From Sinohyriopsis cumingii (lineage: Eukaryota; Mollusca; Bivalvia; Unionida; Unionidae), in NCBI GenBank assembly GCA_028554795.2, contig CM068832.1, positions 89,316,511-89,380,510 on the forward strand: 64,000 nucleotides of DNA, given 5' to 3'. Below the pieces are notes generated by a model. That model searched no databases, was not told the DNA's origin, and saw nothing but the letters and a program-made list of their open reading frames with translations. This document shows positions 1 to 13,820 of the stretch, in pieces (position 1 is the stretch's first letter; each line of letters begins with the position of its first letter). Both the position numbers and the translations under genes were made by a program.

Positions 1-66
1 TATATATATATATATATACACATACATATATGCATATATGTATATACATACATATATACATATATG

Positions 67-142
<76 letters not shown>
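1..142. repeat. (AT)n / (ATGT) compound microsatellite
   Basis: Alternating TA with interspersed CATA and TATG steps runs from the window edge to base 142, so its left end is not visible. It lies at the left edge of duplication copy A, in the same relative place as the (AT)n tract that borders copy B at 22,213. Confidence 0.97.
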
Positions 143-143
<1 letters not shown>

Positions 144-471
144 CTAGCAAACTAAAATATAAAGATATAGTGCCTGTTGTCAAAACTTGCTTCAAATAGT
201 CATGTTATGTCACGGATTACAAATGGAAATTATACACTTATACAGGGATAGTCTGATTATAGAAATTATGGACCATTATGTTAAAGAAGATTGCGATATG
301 TGTAATCATACACAAAGGTGATGATTTATGTTCCTTGGGGAGATCGCAAAATATTAAAATTGCAAATCATAAAGAATAACTAACTGTACACGACCTCTCT
401 TAATTGTTTGCCTTTCCCACGGCATAATGCCCGGTACTAATATGAACTTTTTCCTGTCATCCGGCAAGTAT

Positions 472-1870
472 TGTCACGGAATGGTGTAAATGTTATTCAT
501 TTAATACATGTACTCGGGTTTCGTTTTTTCCGCTGTACAACGATACCCGAGAGTGATTATGTATATGGTCTATTGTGTTTCGAAATCGTGAGTACGATTC
601 GTCCTATGCCACACGTGCAATGTGCTTTCGATACGGCAAAACGAAAAGTCTAAACGTATAAATACTTTACTGTATGTAAAGGGTCTTTTCAATACTAATG
701 GTTTTGTCAGCAAGCGGCCTGCTTAAAGGATTCGCACAACTCCAGCTGTAGGGGTAGGTACTTTTTTGGTCTTAAGTGATAACTAATGTATTACTATATT
801 TACTTTTGCATGTTTGTTATATAGTTTTCTTTATACAGCATAATGAGTACATTTTTTTATTCTTGTTGCGACGTAGTACAGGATTTTATATTGGTAATGT
901 AAAGCTACATTTTTTTTTAAAGAATTGTTTACTATAGTCTTATCGAGCAGGGTTAGGTTTACTATTGAACCGGTCATTTTGTAATTGCCATAATAATATA
1001 ATCTGTATAACTTACCATGTATAACGTCCTTACGTTATTATGTCTGTATCTAGTTTAGTACACTGTATCGGGTATATTTTCAGCTGTCTGAGGATAGGAA
1101 CATCCGGGGTGTCCGGTGTTGTCTGAGGATAGGAATATCCGGGGTGCCCGGTGTTGTCTGAGGGTAGGAATATCCGGGGTGTCCGGTGTCGTCTGAGTGT
1201 AGAAACGTCCGTTTGTCCGGAGCGTTTAAGGTGCCGGAGTGTCTAATGTCAAGAGTGACTAAGGTGACCCAGCTGTAGAGCCGTCAAAGAACCAGGGTGT
1301 CCGGAGGGTCTAATGTTCCGAGTGATCATAGTATTCCGAGGGTCCGGAGTCTGTAGCAGTTGTGAAATTAATTCGTAGGAGCTGTGGAGCGGATATGGTG
1401 CACGGGTAACGGAGTGTATCTCCATACATGTATTTTATTAGCTGTAGGCTAATTTTGGGTTAGTAAGACCCAGTGTATCATTCAGGACTGGAAAGATAGA
1501 TGGTATATCCGTTCTTGTGTTTAGCAACATAATTTCGCTACCTGAGCGAAGACATTTTTACTATGAGTAAAAGCTTACATCGTTTACTATTTGAGTGAAC
1601 TATATTCATCTTTCCATTATTGAATCATTTGTGAATCATTTATCCTGTGTTTTTTTTTTTTTTTGTTACTGAACTAATGTATTCGTATTTCTTTTTCCAT
1701 CTTTGAATCTGTGGGTTTTATGTTAAATAAATCCAATATTTGGATTATAAATACGCACACATCTTCATAATCTACTGCTCATATAAATCACCACATTAAA
1801 CCATATATATGTGTCGTCAAAACGTGTTATGTTGTCAATCTGAAATATCCCACCCGGTTATCTTGTTACA
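472..1870 (+). mobile_element. Solo LTR, 1.4-kb family, copy 1
   Basis: The element begins TGTCACGGAATGG and ends TTATCTTGTTACA. It is flanked by the 5-bp direct repeat AGTAT (467-471 and 1,871-1,875). The matching place in duplication copy B, near 22,545, lacks the whole 1.4 kb, so an empty site exists in the same window. TG...CA ends, a short imperfect terminal inverted repeat (TGTCAC against the complement of GTTACA) and a 5-bp target duplication are the marks of an LTR. There is no internal retrotransposon region on either side, so it is read as a solo LTR left after LTR-LTR recombination. An AATAAA lies about 140 bases before the right end, which weakly supports the plus orientation. Related copies are at 39,099-40,539 and 60,052-61,447, both inverted relative to this one. 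The superfamily (Ty3, Copia or BEL) cannot be told without coding sequence. Confidence 0.85.
1086..1225 (+). repeat. 35-bp minisatellite inside the solo LTR
   Basis: Four tandem units of 35 bp, each starting GTCTGAG and containing CCGGGGTGTCCGG (1,086, 1,121, 1,156 and 1,191), become more diverged towards the right. They are followed to about 1,350 by irregular GTCCGGAG-type words. The inverted relative at 60,600-60,790 carries the complementary ACTCCGGACACT words in irregular order, so this repeat-rich core is a feature of this LTR group. Confidence 0.93.
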
Positions 1871-2486
1871 AGTATATTATAAAAGTCCTAATAACAATGC
1901 GAGTGTTTGTTATATTCTGCATCAAATTGCTGACTTGTGCTAGTAACTGATGACGATATTTACAACTATTACAATTGTACGAGATAGGTAAGGGGGAGCA
2001 TACAATCAAATTCAGTTATCTTCTATTCCTACTTTTTGAACATCTGACATTATCAGTATTCAACTGTTTACATGTAAAATATTGCATTCAAACAGTTTCA
2101 TATCATATATCGTAACAAGTTCATGATCTCACCTCCAAGAAGATCAAACAAATAGGACCAAAGCAACACCGTTGTGTACATATCAGCACCATTTTTGTTT
2201 AAAACTAGACATAATACGTTTTTCCGCGAAGACCCGCTGGCTATATAACTTTCTAGCATGGGGTAGAAAACCATTTTCAAGATGCCTACCATGGTGGCCG
2301 TACTTAACATCAGATCATCGCCATTTAATTTAGGACCAAGACATTACAGGACGTCTGTTGATGAGAACCTAATATTGGTGCGACTATCGACTCAAAAGTA
2401 GCGAGAACAATAATGCCAACATGCTGTGTTGGGAATGTTGACTGTTTAAGTGTCATCATTTTCAGTTAGAACAACTTAGATTACGT

Positions 2487-2684
2487 GTGGTCAACTTTCA
2501 TGGCAATCCTCAAGGTCGAGTCGTACCAGTAGACAATGCTTCTTTACAATGTGTTATCTTCACATTTTTGTATGATAAATCTAATGAGCATAGTTCACTT
2601 AAAGTTAACGTACATGTGAATATCCGAACAAATTTCATTGAATTTTATTGTAGAATACCACCGCGGAAACAAGACATTACCTGA
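2487..2684 (+). other. Conserved-looking short frame in both duplicates, probably non-coding
   Basis: A 65-codon frame here has a counterpart at 23,133-23,318 with many identical residues (FHGNPQGRVVP, DNASLQCVIFT, NEHSSLKVNVHVNI). The copy at 23 kb ends earlier, after VHVNI. I recognise no domain. The similarity follows from the shared duplication and does not by itself show coding function. Confidence 0.2.
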
Positions 2685-3867
2685 GAAGAATGACAAAAGC
2701 TAGGGATTCCCCTCATTGTTCTATATTATGCACCAATCATTATTGGACTGCGGATGGGAGTTGAGTTATGTACAGTTGTACATTTCCATTTACTTTCACA
2801 GCTCTCCTTGATTAAAGACATACTCTATTTCAGTTTGAAATACATTTTTAGACCAATGGTAGCAGGGGAACCCGTAATGCTGTAAACGTCAGGTTCCTTT
2901 TCACTGTTCTCAAAGGATCCATTGTTACAGCGGTATTTTGCAATAAATTCAAGCTTGGTGGTTCTTTGTCATTGTACGTATTATACAGGTGGTACAATGC
3001 AAGGATTTTTTCTCAATACAAATGTGGGAAATATCCAAGACTCCAGATACCGCTGACATATAGAAACGCAACTTAAAAAAACATGTAACAACACTTGAGA
3101 TGTATATTTAATTTGTATTTGTTGGCCTTTATGATTATTCGTTACGTAACTCTAAATTGTGATATTGGCCTTGGTCAGTAATTGAGTTTAATACATACTT
3201 GACAAAACTCTTTTTTTGTGTAAACAATATAATACATAAATGATATTAATCTATGATTTTAGATTATATATTAAGTAAATATTACCTAAGATAAACGTTT
3301 ACTTGAGTTTGAATTTAGGATACTGGTATTCCTCTTGGGAATTCCAATTATAATTGCTGCATTACATGTTCTTCACTGAAGATTTAGTAAGAGACCTGAC
3401 CGTGTTTAGAACTTAAAATATTCTCAAAATAACCTTCATACTGGTTCTGTTGTTACATTTCGGGGTTGTTTTTACAATGGGAGAAGTAATATAACTTCTT
3501 TATTGGATGTCTTAACTCGATTTAGGTTGCATTTTAGTCAATATTTCAGAGGATTCATTTCTTAAAATTATTCACTGAATTTCAAGGTACTCGTTCTCAC
3601 TTCTTAGACTGAATCAATACTTTGGAAATGTACTGAATTGATTTAAGACATTTTGGATTGCATCACCACGATATATGAAGACTGTTGGCACATTAGCACA
3701 ATCGAGGCTATTGACATATCAAGTTCAATATTGGCATTTGTTTGCATCATTACTGGAATTAATTTTAAGAGAAAGACAACCGCTATTTCAGAAAATGGAA
3801 AGAGTGAGAGAGATATAGAGAAGATATGAAAATGGAGTGTATGTGTGTGTGCTATTTGAATATTTAT

Positions 3868-4140
3868 CATATCTTTAACAATTTTTCAGTCATATCACTA
3901 CAATGTCGGCAGCGTGGCAGTATATAGTGATGTCTAGGATTGGGGTATCATGCTGCTGTCCTACCAAGACACATTATCCTAACACCAGGATAAGAAGTGC
4001 CAACATTAAACTGTTAATGCTGAGCACCTAGCGCGGAAGCTGTACCATTTGTATGTCTCTGGTATAACTCAGCCAGGGTTCGAACCAGCAACCTCCCATA
4101 TCCAGGACTGATGCTCTAGCCACTAGGCCAACGGAGTTGT
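3868..4140 (-). mobile_element. tRNA-derived SINE, minus strand (in copy A)
   Basis: Read on the minus strand, the head contains an A-box-like TGGCCTAGTGGCTAGAGC and a B box GGTTCGAACCC. After these come a core (GCTAGGTGCTCAGCATTAA-like), a stretch ending ATATACTGCCACGC, and a tail with GTGATATGACTGAAAAATTG then TTAAAG. The same word order recurs at 9.4-9.9, 21.3-21.7, 24.6-24.8 and 29.9-30.3 kb and, as tails only, at 10.5, 33.9, 38.7 and 42.1 kb. The orthologous copy at 24,575-24,795 shows it was present before the duplication. Confidence 0.85.
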
Positions 4141-5828
4141 CTATAGGTAAATGAAAATAAAACAGATGACTATACAGAGAGAAAAGTAAAAAGGGGAAAT
4201 GCAATTTAGATTTAAAACAAATAGAACTGAAAAGTAGAAAGCGACCATCCCATTACACGCACGCTTGCGTTTTGATGCTCTCATAAATGATATGTTAGTA
4301 TCAATTGTTAGAGAAGAGGAGGTAGATTTATATTGCCAAGAGAGCATTGAAATATTTTTGTACAAAGTGTACTTATTGACGAAACTAATAAAATCTACAA
4401 TTCGTTGGCATTGCAACAAAGTAATAATTATGATGTGGTTAAGGAATGTATCTTCAGGAATGATGAGTTGGTACCTGACATATATCAACAGAGGTTAGGT
4501 ATTTCAACATGGAAACTGGAAAGACTGTTATTGCAAGAAGAAAGTGCTTGCTATTTGTGATTGCAAAAGATTGAAAAATAAGCGACATAATAAAGACAGA
4601 CTTAACAAAGGCTCCTATATTAAGAGGCCATGGTCACAGTTCTGTATTGAAACCAATGGACATGTTGGATCAAACAAATCAGTCTGATTTTATTTTTTAG
4701 AATTATAGGCGATTTATGTTGAAAGGTTCTATATCAGATATAGGTAATTTTACCAAACCAACCCGATTAAAATATTAATGGACACATGAGCTTCTCAGAG
4801 TCTTTTATTATCAGGTATATTGCGTGTATCTGAGAAAAAAATCTAGCTAGAGTGTTCTTATTCAGGATGTAAAGTCAGGCTTTGCTTTTCCTCTCCAGTG
4901 TAGTGAACTCATGCCCATTGCATTACAAAACGCAGTGATCGACCTACTAAGCTGATATGGCCACCCACCCAATAATGTTTGAAACCAAAGGATTAAAAAT
5001 AAAAAAAAACAGTAAGAAGTTGAAAAGAAGAAAAACATTAAATGGTTAAATTGCATTATAATTTAATTGAGCCAGATAAGCATATATACATATAACACAT
5101 ATTTCACTGCATACAGTACATGTTCATCTCCACAAATGTTTCATATAAAAGATGCAGCCCAAATAAAGTCAATTCAGTCAATATGTATATTATTATTGAA
5201 TAAATACAAGCTGGCAACATCCCATATATTGAGCCCACTCATTAACAACATTATAAATGTTGGTTACAATGGCATTAAAATGAAAAAGGTAAAACTCTGT
5301 ACCATTGAGGGTAATCAAAGGGTGTTGACAAATGAACGGAAGGACATCAACTTCCATCTAAAAATGGCATCACAGAAAACAAATGCAATAGTGCTGCATT
5401 GCTACACAAAAACATCATCTTACTTATCATTACTGTCTGCATGGACAATCTCTATTATAATCAGATAATTTAGTTCTTTCCAAACTTGATGAAACGTCAC
5501 ACTGTCGATTTGTTTATGGAAGGAACATCAAGACGCAAGACAATTTCCTTTGTAAACTGTAAATGTATTCGAGTAATTCAAATAATTGCATCTTTACATA
5601 TCCAGAGAAAGAAACAAAGTTTAAGTTATCTGCATTATAATTCCAACTAAATTTTTTCCAAAGTCCAAAAGAATAATAAAAATGCGATGTGGGAAGCAAA
5701 CCTTTGAACACACTTAAAACAGGTGCATAATACAAGTTAAGAATATGGATGTGTCATAATCTTATCGATTAGCATTTTAAACATCTGGAAACAGAACCGT
5801 TGCCTCAACAGATTCATCTGAAAGATGC

Positions 5829-6115
5829 TTAATAAATTTTGCCTTCAGAATATTCAGACAAACTTAGGCTGGAGCAATACAATTGTACTAGACATGCATT
5901 TAACGAATGCAATGTCCCATTAATCTGGCTCCATGGACACCTTGCCATAATAGGTTCCTTCTTCTTTGCCTCTTTACATGTTGCTTTTCCTGGTAGTGAA
6001 TCAGTTCTTATAAATTGTCCCTGTTGTCTTTCTACAGCTGCCTTCTCCTCCATAGATCATGATATTCTAGCCATTTTCTAAAGTTTTGCTTTCACACTTG
6101 GCTTGCAGTTTTTAC
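5829..6115 (-). pseudogene. Last exon of an EKAAVERQLGQ-domain protein, copy A, disrupted
   Basis: On the minus strand, a TTTTGTTTTAG acceptor at 6,116-6,117 is followed by a reading frame with GKNCKPSVKAKL, MEEKAAVERQQGQFIRTD, SLPGKATC and KKKEPIMARCPWSQI, ending at the TAA at 5,829. The pattern E-K-A-A-V-x-R-x-L/Q-G, L-P-G-K, C-E/K, K-E-P, R-x-W-x-x-I resembles a C-terminal domain I recall from uncharacterised, transposon-like proteins of molluscs and fish. Copy A is broken by TAG (6,078-6,080) where copy B has AAG, and by TGA (6,057-6,059) where copy B has TGG. The tail after WSQI keeps the same stop as copy B. Upstream exons were not found. The family assignment is from memory; the two nonsense codons are read directly. 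Confidence 0.55.
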
Positions 6116-7773
6116 CTAAAACAAAATATTCAGTTTTTACTTTCAGATTCTACGTTCCCCAAACATTGATACTATTCGAAATAGGAATTATTCAACTGTT
6201 TACCATGTAAGAGCTGTTCCATTTAAACATACATGGAACCCAGGGAGGGCACTTTTAATGTTGTTACTCACCCAAAGATACAATTTAGAAATTTCTTATC
6301 ATTTTAAAATATAATCTGTGAAATCAAAATACCGTGGCATATAGTTTATAAGACTGCCTTTCCTGGGTATCAGGTATGTTTAAATGGAACAACTCTAAGC
6401 AATTTAAAGAAACAAATACTGACAATAGGAAACATTAACAATATGGTCTTGAATGAACACTGACAAATATATTATTGTAACAAAATATTAATTTGTTTTA
6501 AGAGCAACAGCTACCGATGAATATCATATACAAGCACAGCAAATGTAAAAGTGTTACCCTGAGTATCACAGCCATAAAGTTTGAGTTGTAGCTAGTAGAA
6601 AACGTAAACACGTTGAACTGTTAACATCTCAAACGCATATCAAATAAAAAATGGAATAATGCACCATTCACTAAATATGATTTAGATATACTGGAACAAG
6701 TTGTTTTGACATAAGTTGTACTAATTTTAATATTGTGCGATTCAGTAATCACATATTTTTGTTAAACAGTCTTGAAAGTACAGATGTTAGCATTAACAGT
6801 GATTTCTTTATTTTCACGTGAAAGCTTGCAGTATGCAATAAATGTATTTGTGATGAGCACCATCATAATGTTCGGAAATATTTGATACAACAAAAGGTCC
6901 AAGAAATATTGTATGATGCATTTAAATGACATGTTAAAATCATGTAATTTGAACTTACTAAGTTGATATCCTTAATACAATGAGCTCATCTTCCAATACA
7001 GATCATCACGGGTTCTTGCAATTAATTGTTTGTGGTAATCATCAAGATAGGAATTCACAGCGTTAGTTTTTTTTTCTGATCACATCTGGTTATTTGTTTA
7101 AAGCATTGCACATCAATGTATTTCAAGTGCTAAACTCCAGGGGCAAGCAGTTTAATATATTATCTTCACAACATTCTGCTTTTATGTAAATTTTATTTGC
7201 ACTGTTTGTTATTTTTTTGTTTTTAATTTTGTATTTCATTACATGCTATTGTAATGTAAAATTGTACATTGGACTTGACCTTGTCCAAAACTGAGTTCAT
7301 CTTCTGGTTGACCTGAAGTGATATTTTATCAATTTTATTTTGTAAACAAATAAAACATAGCTAATATATTATTTATCTCTATCGGCTTAATATCAGGTTC
7401 ATTTTTAACAGAAGAAGTAAATGGTTTTTGGGTCTGGGTCTAGGTTTTGAAATTCCCTTAGTTTAATTCACATAGTCCATGTTCTGCTTTCTAATAATAA
7501 CTAACATTATTTTGTAAGCATCAGGATCATTCTAGAAGTTTACTGTCAATTATGTATTAGGTTTTGTATTAGAAAATGCTAATAGTGACCTGAGGTCAAA
7601 TAGAGTACTATGTAATCTTGTAAATGAGAGGATTTTTTCAGTCAGGCTTTAAGATCTAGCACTTTCAAGTTGCATTATTTGGTATTGTATTCTGCGCTGG
7701 AGCTTTTTCTTGAAATTATTAAATTCAGGTGATTATTTTCTCTGGAAATAAAAACATTTCTCTGACAAAAATC

Positions 7774-7952
7774 TTGGATAGAGACAGTCACTGGAATACA
7801 TAATGAATTCAAACCATAATATCAGGTTCATTTTTAACAGAAGTAAAAATGTTTTCTAATTCTGGGTCTAGGTTTTGAAATTCCCTAGGTTTAATTCACA
7901 TAGTCGAGGTTGGATAGAGACAGTCGCTGGAATACATAATGAATTCAAACCT
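7774..7952 (+). repeat. Templated duplication private to copy A
   Basis: A 42-bp sequence starting TTGGATAGAGACAGTC occurs twice (7,774-7,815 and 7,910-7,952), separated by a ~94-bp stretch. That stretch is a near copy of 7,388-7,472, some 400 bp upstream (AATATCAGGTTCATTTTTAA ... TTTAATTCACATAGTC). Copy B (about 28,380-28,430) has only one copy of the 42-mer and no insert, so the rearrangement happened in copy A after the segmental duplication. Confidence 0.88.
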
Positions 7953-9404
7953 GGAATTATACTACTATGATTCAATAAAAGACTGTTGGAACGAAAACAC
8001 TCTACAAGCTACTACAGACACAGCAACACCCTCAGTTTTGGATTTAACTTATTCAGGCCTTTAAAAGATTAAGACTTGTGTCTGTAATTCTAGGATTATT
8101 TGGGATTTAATTAATAATACCATAAATTCCTTTCAATTACATTTTCACTTTGCATTTTAGGGAAATAAATTATTTGTTGAATTTTACAAAGATTATTGCT
8201 TTTCACTCTTTTCTGTTACTTAGCTTAGATCATACATCTTATATCTTGCTATGATCTGGCTTTTAAAACTGGGACCTATCAAATATGTGAAAATGGTGAT
8301 ATATAACGCATATTTGCTTATAGTTTGATCATCATATTTCGAAAAGGAAAAAAAAAATAATTTCGGATACGTAAAACACATCAGACAAAAAATGTTTCAC
8401 TGTGCATGACACTCTGTCTATTTATGATACATATCTGGGTTAAGTGTCAGCAAAAGGACATATGAATGGATAATACAAAACTGCAGAATAATCAGACAGA
8501 CTTTGGATAGCACAATGACAACATATCCTTCCAGCTATTTTTAACAATAATGAGAAATATTGGATTGCAATGGGAAGAAAAAATTATCAATATGTAAAAT
8601 GAGGTCATTAAATTTAATCCAATTAACTGGAATGCCTTTTATTCAAGCTGAATGTCATTTATACCTAAACCTTGTGCTTTACATCATTTCCATATTTCTA
8701 GGACCATTTATCAAGCCCAATGTTGATATCTTCCAAGAAGTCTGGATAATCAGTATTTGGTTGCATCAACAACCAATTCACGTTTTTACTCTGCAACAGA
8801 AGTTAGAAGACTTATAAGAAGCTGCTACTAGGGTACCAGCCAGTCATACTATGTGGGGCATCACCCCTGATACATACTGATGGAGGGTCCATGTACTGCC
8901 TGAATTATCATTGATCTATAGCATAACCTATCAGCATTCAACAACAAGGACATGTTTTCAAGAAATTCTCTCATACAGTCCATATTGATTAAACTGCTCA
9001 TGTTTGATTCTGTGTTAATCATACAATGTTTACTCTGATGCCATTCTCGTTACAAAAGTAAATAGAGAGAAAATCTGGTGTTTTTTTCTTCACAATGTGT
9101 TGACCATCATTTCAGTAGACTGAAGAGTTGTGGAAGCCGATACATGCCTAATATTTGTGAACTAAGTGTAAAGTTTATTTAAACAAAGCGGTTAATAAAT
9201 CTTGGTGGTCCAAACATTGGAAAAAACGAAACGAATTGGAGGTCCAAAAATGTAAAAATAACTAAACTAATTGATTCTATCTGGATATACTTCCAGAAGT
9301 CAAAAGGCGTAATGGTACTTTCAGTACGACCAAAGCAATTAGACAACGGAACATATATGCAACATGTATTATTTAGAAAATGTGTGTGTGATTTGACTTT
9401 TTAA

Positions 9405-9870
9405 TGTAGCTTTACAATATTTTCAGTTATGTCACAATGATATCTGCAATGAGAAAGTTTATAGTGATATCTAGCAATAGGCATTATGCTACAGACATGT
9501 AGCATCTTGTCCCACTCAGTCACACATCACTGTCCTTAGCAAATGTGGGGCACGATTCGAATCATTTTGTTGGGGGCCCCTGGTTTTATGCACGTGACTC
9601 CTTGCGAACAATGCATTTAAAAGTAATCTTTAAAGCAATTTTTTTATGATATTGAATTTAAATCGGTCCCATCAGGCTAAGACCGACAGTCACGTTATCC
9701 TGACACGTGGCCAACGAGTTCTAGCACTAACCTCTTAATGCTGAGTGCTAAGCGAGGCAGCTGCTAGTACCATTTTTATAAGTCTTTCGTATGACCCGGT
9801 CGTAATTTGAACCCACAATCTCCCTCATCCGAGACAAACACTCTAACTACTTGGCCACCGGTACGGTTAG
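9405..9870 (-). mobile_element. tRNA-derived SINE, minus strand, with internal 170-bp insertion (copy A)
   Basis: The tail (AATGTAGCTTTACAATATT, GTTATGTCAC) is at the left. The core (CTCTTAATGCTGAGTGCTAAGC on this strand) lies near 9,730-9,750. The tRNA-like head is at the right, with the box complements TTTGAACCC and CTAACTACTTGGCCACCGG. The core is interrupted by 9,524-9,693, which is flanked by the 7-bp direct repeat CAGTCAC (9,517-9,523 and 9,687-9,693). The copy at 29.9-30.3 kb has the same interruption, so it predates the duplication. Confidence 0.8.
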
Positions 9871-10494
9871 TTCAGGACGTAAGACAATTAAAGGCCCTAA
9901 TCCCACTATACTTATCAGGGGCGAAGGCTTACAAAAGACTAGGGTAACAGTGTTATGTTTCTCAGTTAGCAACCTTAATGATATAGTGTTCCATCATTCA
10001 AACATTAATTTCTACTTTTGGAAACAGTAATGCGTCCAGAGCTTTTAAAATTCAATTCTTTACTGACCACGCAACGGGGCCTTCAATGGGACAACTACTT
10101 AATTCATAAACATCAATTAACATTCAAATGAAGCTAATCATAAAAACACATTAAATGCTGCATATGTAATAAAAACTATGCAATATTTATTTGATTTTGT
10201 AGAAAGCATTGATAAGGAATCTAAATAAAGAAACAATCATGCTACTGTTTTGACAAGGTATGCCCTCCTTACACACAAAGGCAGGGCTCACAACAGATTT
10301 CCAAACTAATGAGCAATTTGACAATTATGTGTCTTCTCAAAGGTTGTAATTTAAAGCGTTCTTAACACTATGCTGTATAATATTCGATATTGCAGCTATA
10401 TTAATGTGCTTTATGCACAAGAAATCATGGTATAACAACAGTTGCATCCTACCCCTTTTTGATGATGCACTGTTTTGAGTCAGTCATAAACTCC

Positions 10495-10560
10495 CAGTTC
10501 TAGCAATATGACTGAAAAATTGATAAAGCTACGTTAAAAAATCCAAATCATACACAACTC
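10495..10560 (+). mobile_element. SINE 3' tail fragment
   Basis: AGCAATATGACTGAAAAATTG, GATAAAGCTACG and AAAATCCAAATCAT match the 3' tail of the SINE family. No head or core is attached. It lies just outside the right end of duplication copy A. Confidence 0.75.
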
Positions 10561-10903
10561 CCAGTTCTCATGAGAATGAATATCTCAATAAGAAAACGTT
10601 ATTTGCCATAACAACTGTATTACACTAATTATCGTGTTTTAAATTAGCAAAGGTCTCATCAAAGTCCTTAGAACCTTTTTTGATGAGGCAGTCTAACCTC
10701 TGCCTAAACGTCAGCTACTAAACATGTGTTGGCAATGTGACAGACAGTGGAAACCTACATCAGTAATACTGTTCAGAATACTGTAATGAAATATCATGTT
10801 CTACCAGGAGCTGTTGTAACCAGTTTTCTTAGGTGGTTCTCTGTTATTGTAAATACGATTATATTACATGTCATAGCTGTGTCAGTGTTTTTTATTTTTG
10901 TTT

Positions 10904-11155
10904 TAGGGGCCCGGAGTGGCCAGTGTCTAAAGCACTCACCATTCCTGATCACTGCCATATCACCTGTCTGTGTGGGTTTGAGTCTCAGGCTCGGCTAACG
11001 GGGGTACTTGAGATAGCTTGCCAGCAGCTTTTCGTGGGTTGATGGTTCTTCCTAAGGTTTTCCATGGTACTTCCTCCACCAGTCATACTAGCCGCCATGT
11101 ATAGCCTATCTTGTGCTGAAAAATGGCTTTAAATCCTTCAAAAACAACAGTTGTT
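10904..11155 (+). mobile_element. Second tRNA-derived SINE family
   Basis: The head begins GGGGCCCGGAGTGGCCAGTG and has a weak B-box-like GGGTTTGAGTCTC. It is followed by GGGGGTACTTGAGATAGC, CTTTTCGTGGGTTGATGG, a CTCCACCAGTCATACTAGCC stretch and the end AAAAATGGCTTTAAATCC with TTCAAAAACAACA. This order matches an abundant mollusc SINE type I recall; it is a different family from the other SINE in the window. It is a single copy here. Confidence 0.75.
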
Positions 11156-13164
<2,009 letters not shown>

Positions 13165-13775
13165 GAATATGCTGACACTGTCACACTTGGGTTTGGCTAT
13201 TAAGCAACGGATGGTATGTGGTCAAAGATTAAAGACGGAAGTGATAGGACAGTCAGAAGAGTAATGATAGGACGGGCGGATATAAGTAAAAGAATGTCAG
13301 TGTATGTTTCGTTCCTTACTAGTCAGATCAATCCGGCTGCAGAATCAGCGATGAGATAAGGACCTCCAACCAGCATAGTCCTGAGAATCACTAGGTCTTA
13401 CTTGCAGCTGACTAGTTCATTAGAAAGTCATTTTGGAACACTCCGGCTTGTGAGATACCAAGTCAGAATTCAGACTATAGTAACCAAGTTTGTTTATCAA
13501 CGAGTTTGTCATGTGCAGAGCCTTATTTTCTGTTGGGGGATATATTGTTTCATCAAGAGAGAGAACTGTACTAGTTTGAAAGGGACCAACTATTAACTTT
13601 TCAAGGGTATCAGGTACTGACACAGGGGTATTCCATTTTTCTTTCCTTGCCTATCTGACTTGTCTTAAAACAAATCTTTTTCTATTTTGGTCTTTTTTGG
13701 AATAAAAAAACCCCAAGAAAAACCACAATATTCTTCTTGTACTATACAGTTCATGTTCTCTCTCGACAATCAGGT

Positions 13776-13820
<45 letters not shown>

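Larger units (their letters stand above)
142..10447 (+). repeat. Segmental duplication, copy A (~8.9 kb plus LTR insertion)
   Basis: From base 142 the sequence is collinear with 22,213-30,925 at easily visible identity, with many substitutions and short indels. Anchors are the CTGTTGTCAAAACTTGC stretch (about 175 and 22,250), the AATTTCATTG region (2,630 and 23,320), the SINE at about 3.9/24.6 kb, the exon at 5.8-6.1/26.4-26.7 kb and the ATTAATGTGCTTTAT stretch (10,400 and 30,890). Homology ends near 10,447, just after AAGAAATCATGGT. Copy A differs from B by a 1.4-kb solo LTR, a templated duplication at 7,774-7,952 and microsatellite lengths. Outside the listed elements I see no gene in it. 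Long stretches such as 1,880-3,860, 4,500-5,820, 6,120-7,770 and 7,960-9,400 hold only short chance reading frames. Confidence 0.93.
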
